Origin: AV40 sp963817335
GTDB taxonomy: Bacteria; Verrucomicrobiota; Verrucomicrobiia; Chthoniobacterales; UBA10450
NCBI GenBank assembly: GCA_963817335.1
Contig: CAWFNX010000004.1
Location: 231,218-295,217 of the forward strand
Length of the DNA: 64,000 nt
Direction of reading: 5' to 3'
Shown: in pieces, positions 60,030-64,000 of the stretch
Layout: each line of letters begins with the position of its first letter
Numbering within the stretch: the stretch's first letter is position 1
Position numbers and translations under genes: made by a program
Notes under the pieces: model-generated
Told to the model about the DNA's origin: nothing
The model's input: the letters and a program-made list of their open reading frames with translations, nothing else
The model's database searches: none

Positions 60030-60869
60030 GTGGAAGTGAACTCAACTGAGCAGGCACGCTCAGCTGGATGGGCGATTGTTGCCGCAGCCGGCGTGCGAGT
60101 GGCTTTTGGTGTCATCATGGCGGTGGACGCATATCTCAAGTGGCGCCCGGCGTTCGCTTCGCATTACGTCGGGTATTTGCAAAACGCTGCCAACGGCCAG
60201 CCCGGATGGCTCGCTCCGTGGTTCCATTTTTGGCTGCGTATTGTAACAATAAACTCTGCATTTTTTATTGGTGCGACGCGTTTGCTGGAAACCGCCATCT
60301 GCATTGGACTACTGCTCGGTTTCGCGCGGCGGATCACTTACTTTGTCGGTGCACTGTTCAGTCTGCTGATCTGGTCGACTGCTGAGGGCTTTGGCGGTCC
60401 CTATACTTCCGGGGCCACGAATATCGGCCCGGCGCTCGTATATGCTTTGGTTTTCATCGCAATCGCGTCTTTCGAGCGCGTCACTGGAAGTTCACCATAT
60501 AGTCTTGATTACTACATCGAACGTCGTTTTCCGGGCTGGGGGTCGTGGATGGAGCTCGCTCCCAAACGCATTTGGCAACGCACTTTGCCAGCTCTCGATC
60601 TGGACCACCAGCTCGCCGTCATAGGCGCTGTAGTCGTCACGCTGGTCTTTGCGCTCGGAACTTTGGGAAGCGCGGTAAGTACATCGGGAAGCGCGGTAAG
60701 GACATCTCCTCCCACTCCGCAAAATGCAGCTGCCGCAGTCTCACCATTAAGCCTCATTTCCAGTGCGCCGGTCGCTCGCGCAACTTCCGCAGTGTTGCCG
60801 CCATTGCTCGGCACCAGTGATACCGTCGAAGTGACGATCACTTCGATTCTAAGCAAATCAAAGCCGTGA
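60030..60869 (+). CDS. DoxX-like membrane protein
   Basis: A 279-residue protein starting at GTG with four to five helices. GVRVAFGVIMAVDAYLKWRPAF and RLLETAICIGLLLGFARRITYFVGALFSLLIWSTAEGFGGPYTSGATNIG fit DoxX/DoxD-like proteins. The C-terminal 80 residues are a low-complexity Ser/Ala/Pro tail containing a 21-bp tandem duplication (60665-60706, encoding GSAV-TS twice). Its stop overlaps the GTG of the following oxidoreductase (GTGA). Confidence 0.7.
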   Translation: MEVNSTEQARSAGWAIVAAAGVRVAFGVIMAVDAYLKWRPAFASHYVGYLQNAANGQPGWLAPWFHFWLRIVTINSAFFIGATRLLETAICIGLLLGFARRITYFVGALFSLLIWSTAEGFGGPYTSGATNIGPALVYALVFIAIASFERVTGSSPYSLDYYIERRFPGWGSWMELAPKRIWQRTLPALDLDHQLAVIGAVVVTLVFALGTLGSAVSTSGSAVRTSPPTPQNAAAAVSPLSLISSAPVARATSAVLPPLLGTSDTVEVTITSILSKSKP

Positions 60870-62449
60870 ATAAATATGACGCGATTATCATAGGGGGCGG
60901 CCATAATGGTCTCACCAGCGCCGCCTATCTAGCAAAGGCCGGAAAGAAAGTCCTTGTCCTTGAGCGGCGCCATCTCGTGGGCGGAGCCGCGGTCACAGAG
61001 GAAATCTATCCCGGCTTCAAGTACTCGGTTTGTTCTTACGTCGTGAGCCTCTTCGGCCGGAAGTTATCCGCGAGCTCGACCTTCCCAATACGATCTCGAA
61101 ATCATTCCCCTCGATAGCACCTTTAGTCCTCTGCCGGACGGAAACTATCTTGCCCGCTGGGGGGACCACGCCAAGACGCGCCGCGAGATCGCACGTCACT
61201 CGACTACCGACGCGGATGCCTATGACCAATATGGCCAACTGATGATCCAAATGGCGATGGCCGTCAAACCGCTGCTCGGCATCATCCCCCCTGAACCAAC
61301 TTCCTGGAATCCTAAAGAGCTTTTCGGACTTGCCTCGGTGGGCAATTCATTTTCGCCATCTCGGCGGAATTCTCTATGATTTGACGAAACTCATGACCAT
61401 GAGTTCGGCGGATTTTTTGGACGAATGGTTTGATACCGAAGTGCTCAAAGCAACCATGTCCGCTAGCGGCATCATCGGCACATTCATGGGACCAAGATCG
61501 CCCGGCACCGCCTACGTTCTACTGCATCACTATATGGGCGAGCTTGACGGCGCCTTTCGTTCCTGGGGCTTTGCCAAGGGTGGCATGGGAACAATAAGCC
61601 GAGTGATCGCCGATGCGGCGCGCCATTTTGGCGCGGAGATTCGCACCTCGGCGGCTGTCGACCGTGTGCTTATCAAGAACGGTCGAGCCTATGGTGTCGT
61701 GCTCGGTTCGGGGGAAGAAACTCATGCGAATATTATTGTCTCCGGGGTCGATCCCAAGCGCACTTTCTTGAAGATGGTGGATGCGCAACACCTCAGCCCT
61801 GAGTTCGTCAACCAGGTAAACAATTTTAAGATTCGCGGTTCGTCTGCGAGGTAAACCTGGCTCTCGATGCGCTGCCAAATTTTACTTGCCTTCCGGGAAA
61901 CGGACCCCACCTCGCTGGAGCGATTTCGATCAGCCCAAGCATCGACTATATCGAGCGCGCCTACGACGACGCGAAGTACGGGGACTATTCCCGCCGCCCC
62001 TACCTCGACATCATCATTCCCTCGACCCTCGATCCGTCCATGGCGCCGCCGGGAAAGCACGTCATGTCGATCTTCGTTCAATATGCGCCCTATCAACTAA
62101 AGAGTGGCACCTGGCCGGAACGGCGCGAGGCTCTGGGCGACACTGTCATTGACACTTGAGCGAATATGCGCCCAATCTGAAAGACATCATCCTACATCGA
62201 CAGGTCGTCACCCCGTGGGATCTGGAGAATGAATTTGGTTTGACGGAAGGGAATATCTTTCAGGGCGAGCTCACTCTAGATCAACTCTTCTTTCTCCGTC
62301 CGGTGCCGGGGTGGGCGAAGTATCGGACGCCAATTAAGAATCTTTACATGTGCGGTGCCTGCACCCATCCAGGCGGAGGGGTCATGGCGGCCTCAGGCCG
62401 GCTGGCGGCGTTGGAAATATTGAAAGACTGGAAGACGACAAGGATCTAG
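60866..62449 (+). pseudogene. PYROXD2/phytoene-desaturase-like FAD oxidoreductase, copy 1 (multiple frameshifts)
   Basis: Starts at GTG with DAIIIGGGHNGLTSAAYLAKAG, the Rossmann FAD motif, and VLERRHLVGGAAVTEE. The family sequence continues across several frames: RPEVIRELDLP, YDLEIIPLDSTFSPLPDGNY, DFLDEWFDTEVLKATMSASG, then PNFTCLPGNGPHLAGAISIS, and finally VPGWAKYRTPIKNLYMCGAC near the C-terminus. At least five one-base indels (near 61058, 61092, 61340, 61850 and 62155) interrupt it. The pieces cover the full family length of about 530 residues, so decay is either very recent or due to consensus errors. Confidence 0.75.
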
Positions 62450-62455
62450 CTCGCC

Positions 62456-64000
62456 GTGCAAAACTACGACGCGATCATCATCGGTGCAGGGCACAATGGG
62501 CTGGTCACAGCTGCCTACCTGGCGAAATCCCGCAGGCAGGTCTTAGTCCTGGAGCGCCGTCCGGTGATCGGTGGCATCGGCGCGACGGAAGAAATTTTTC
62601 CGGATTTCAAGTACTCGACCTGCGCTCATCGGCGGGAGCATTCTCCAATAATATTATCGCTGAGTGGACCTTAAAAAACATGGGCTAGAGATCTTGCCTC
62701 TCGATCCGATACTCTTCGCTCCGTCGCTGGCAGGTCCCCCCCTTCTGAGTTCCCCGCCAAGGCACCAAGACCGCAGAAGAAATCGGCCGATTTTCCCGGG
62801 CTGATGCCGGTAAATTCGATTTTTTTGCTCACTAAGAAGTTATCCGGTTTCCTGGTGGCCGTCGGACTGGCCTTCCACTACCCGACGGCACAAAATCGGC
62901 GCGCTTGAATCTAGAGCGGCGCGAGCCTTGGCTGGAAGTTTCATCGCCTCGGCGAGAGAGCATGTATGAATTTCTGCGCATCCTACCGATGAGCATTGCC
63001 GATCTGCTCAACGAATGGTTCGAAAGCGATTTACTTAAAGCGGCCCTAGCTAGCAACGGCGTCCTTGGTTCCTTTGTCGGGCCGCGCCAGCAAGGAACTG
63101 CTTTTAACTTTCTCCATCACCAGCTTGGAGAATCAAACGGCGCGTTTCGCACGTCTGGATTCGTGCGCGGCGGTATCGGCAATCTCTCTCAAGCAATCGC
63201 ACGAGCTGCGCAGCAATTTGGGGCAAAGGTCCAGACCGGCGTCGAGGTAGCCCGGATACTGACCGCGAGCGGAACCGCAAAGGGCGTCGTACTGAAAAAT
63301 GGCGAGGAGATTTCAGGAACGGCAATTATTTCAAGCGCCGACATCAAGAGAACTTTTCTGCAACTGATTGAGCCGACCTGTCTCGACCCCGAGTTCTTAC
63401 TGGGGGTTAAGATATTCGGTCTCGCGGCACAGTTGCCAAGATCAACTTCGCGTTGGACACCCTACCTAAGTTTAAAGGTGCGCCGGAGGCCGCATCGTCA
63501 GCCGCTCTCGGTGGCGTCATCCACATCGGACCACATCTTATTTGAACAGGCGTCAGATGACGCGAAGTACGGCCGCTTCTCTAGCACAACTGTTCCTGGA
63601 AATCACCTTTCCATCAGTGGCCATCGCCGTCGCTCCTTCCGGCAAACATGTCATGTCTGCTGGATGCAATACGCCCCCTATCACTTGCGGGATGGCAGTT
63701 GGGATGCTGAGCGGGATGCTTTGGGCGATACTGTTGTGAAAGTCATCGAGGACTACGCGCCGGGTTTTAGAATTCGATTCTGCACCGCCAGCTTGACGCC
63801 GCTGGACTCTAGAGCAGAACTTTGCTCTAACCGAGGGGTGCATTTACCACGCGGAAATGGGCTTAGACCAAATCTTTTTCGTGCGCCCGGTGCCCGGCTG
63901 GGCTCGAATAGCACACCCATCGAGAATCTTTACCTTTGCGGCTCCGGCACCCACCCCGGCGGCGGAATTCACGGGATTACCGGGATACTATGCAGCGAAG
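62456..64000 (+). pseudogene. PYROXD2/phytoene-desaturase-like FAD oxidoreductase, copy 2 (broken, runs to window edge)
   Basis: A second, tandem gene: DAIIIGAGHNGLVTAAYLAK with VLERRPVIGGIGATEEIFPD at the start, then GAFSNNIIAEWTLKNMG, LEILPLDPILFAPSLAGP, DLLNEWFESDLLKAALASNG, AFRTSGFVRGGIGNLSQAIA, and near the edge GLDQIFFVRPVPGWAR. These lie in different frames with stops between them, and damage is heavier than in copy 1. The 3' end is outside or at the edge of the window. No complete ORF remains. Confidence 0.7.

Noticed and set aside
60665..60706. 21-bp tandem duplication as a functional repeat
   Set aside because: Only two units within the low-complexity tail of the DoxX-like protein; probably replication slippage.

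Overview
The window reads as one piece of a bacterial chromosome of moderately high GC, most likely from the Verrucomicrobiota (Spartobacteria/Chthoniobacterales-like). That is an inference from gene content: a VPDSG-type C-terminal sorting signal, ADOP-type permeases, TolB/TPR proteins and many dispersed two-hairpin palindromes (REP/REPIN-like) with a matching RAYT transposase. No rRNA or single marker fixes the taxonomy.

Layout. 1-10 kb: a DUF885 peptidase-like protein, a RAYT flanked by inverted hairpins, a di-heme cytochrome, an epimerase, a methyltransferase, an L,D-transpeptidase, and an ECF sigma factor coupled to a zinc-finger anti-sigma/DUF4349 protein. 10-24 kb: an aromatic amino acid hydroxylase, OmpA-like and secreted proteins, and a minus-strand operon hpd-hmgA-folE-(PTPS x3)-SDR. 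Together these could make tetrahydrobiopterin and take phenylalanine through tyrosine and homogentisate. 24-32 kb: housekeeping genes (argG, pfkA, a D-Ala-D-Ala carboxypeptidase, DUF2062, DUF72).

32-56 kb is accessory. Two tRNA genes (fMet, Asn) stand next to each other and each has a direct copy of its 3' end downstream. The tRNA-Asn 3' end recurs at about 41.0, 52.9 and 55.7 kb, each time at the end of a conserved ~136-bp sequence whose start encodes the same degenerate protein tail (SKIASK-x-Q-stop). I read this as tandem attachment-site scars separating three blocks of cargo. Block 1 is a six-gene energy-converting-hydrogenase-related (Ehr-like) complex that lacks the nickel cysteines, headed by an HTH-PTS EIIA regulator. 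Block 2 holds a lipase, an RND pump, a LysR regulator, and an NDH-2 gene preceded by five tiny ORFs; a 42-bp sequence shared by the two LysR-side promoters ties the pump and the NDH-2 operon together. Block 3 is an adenylate-cyclase/TPR protein.

56-64 kb: cupin, ADOP permease, NnrS, DoxX, and two tandem PYROXD2-like flavin oxidoreductases broken by many frameshifts. Single-base indels also split DUF4349, the hydroxylase, the PTPS fusion and the RND pump, so consensus error has to be considered alongside real decay.
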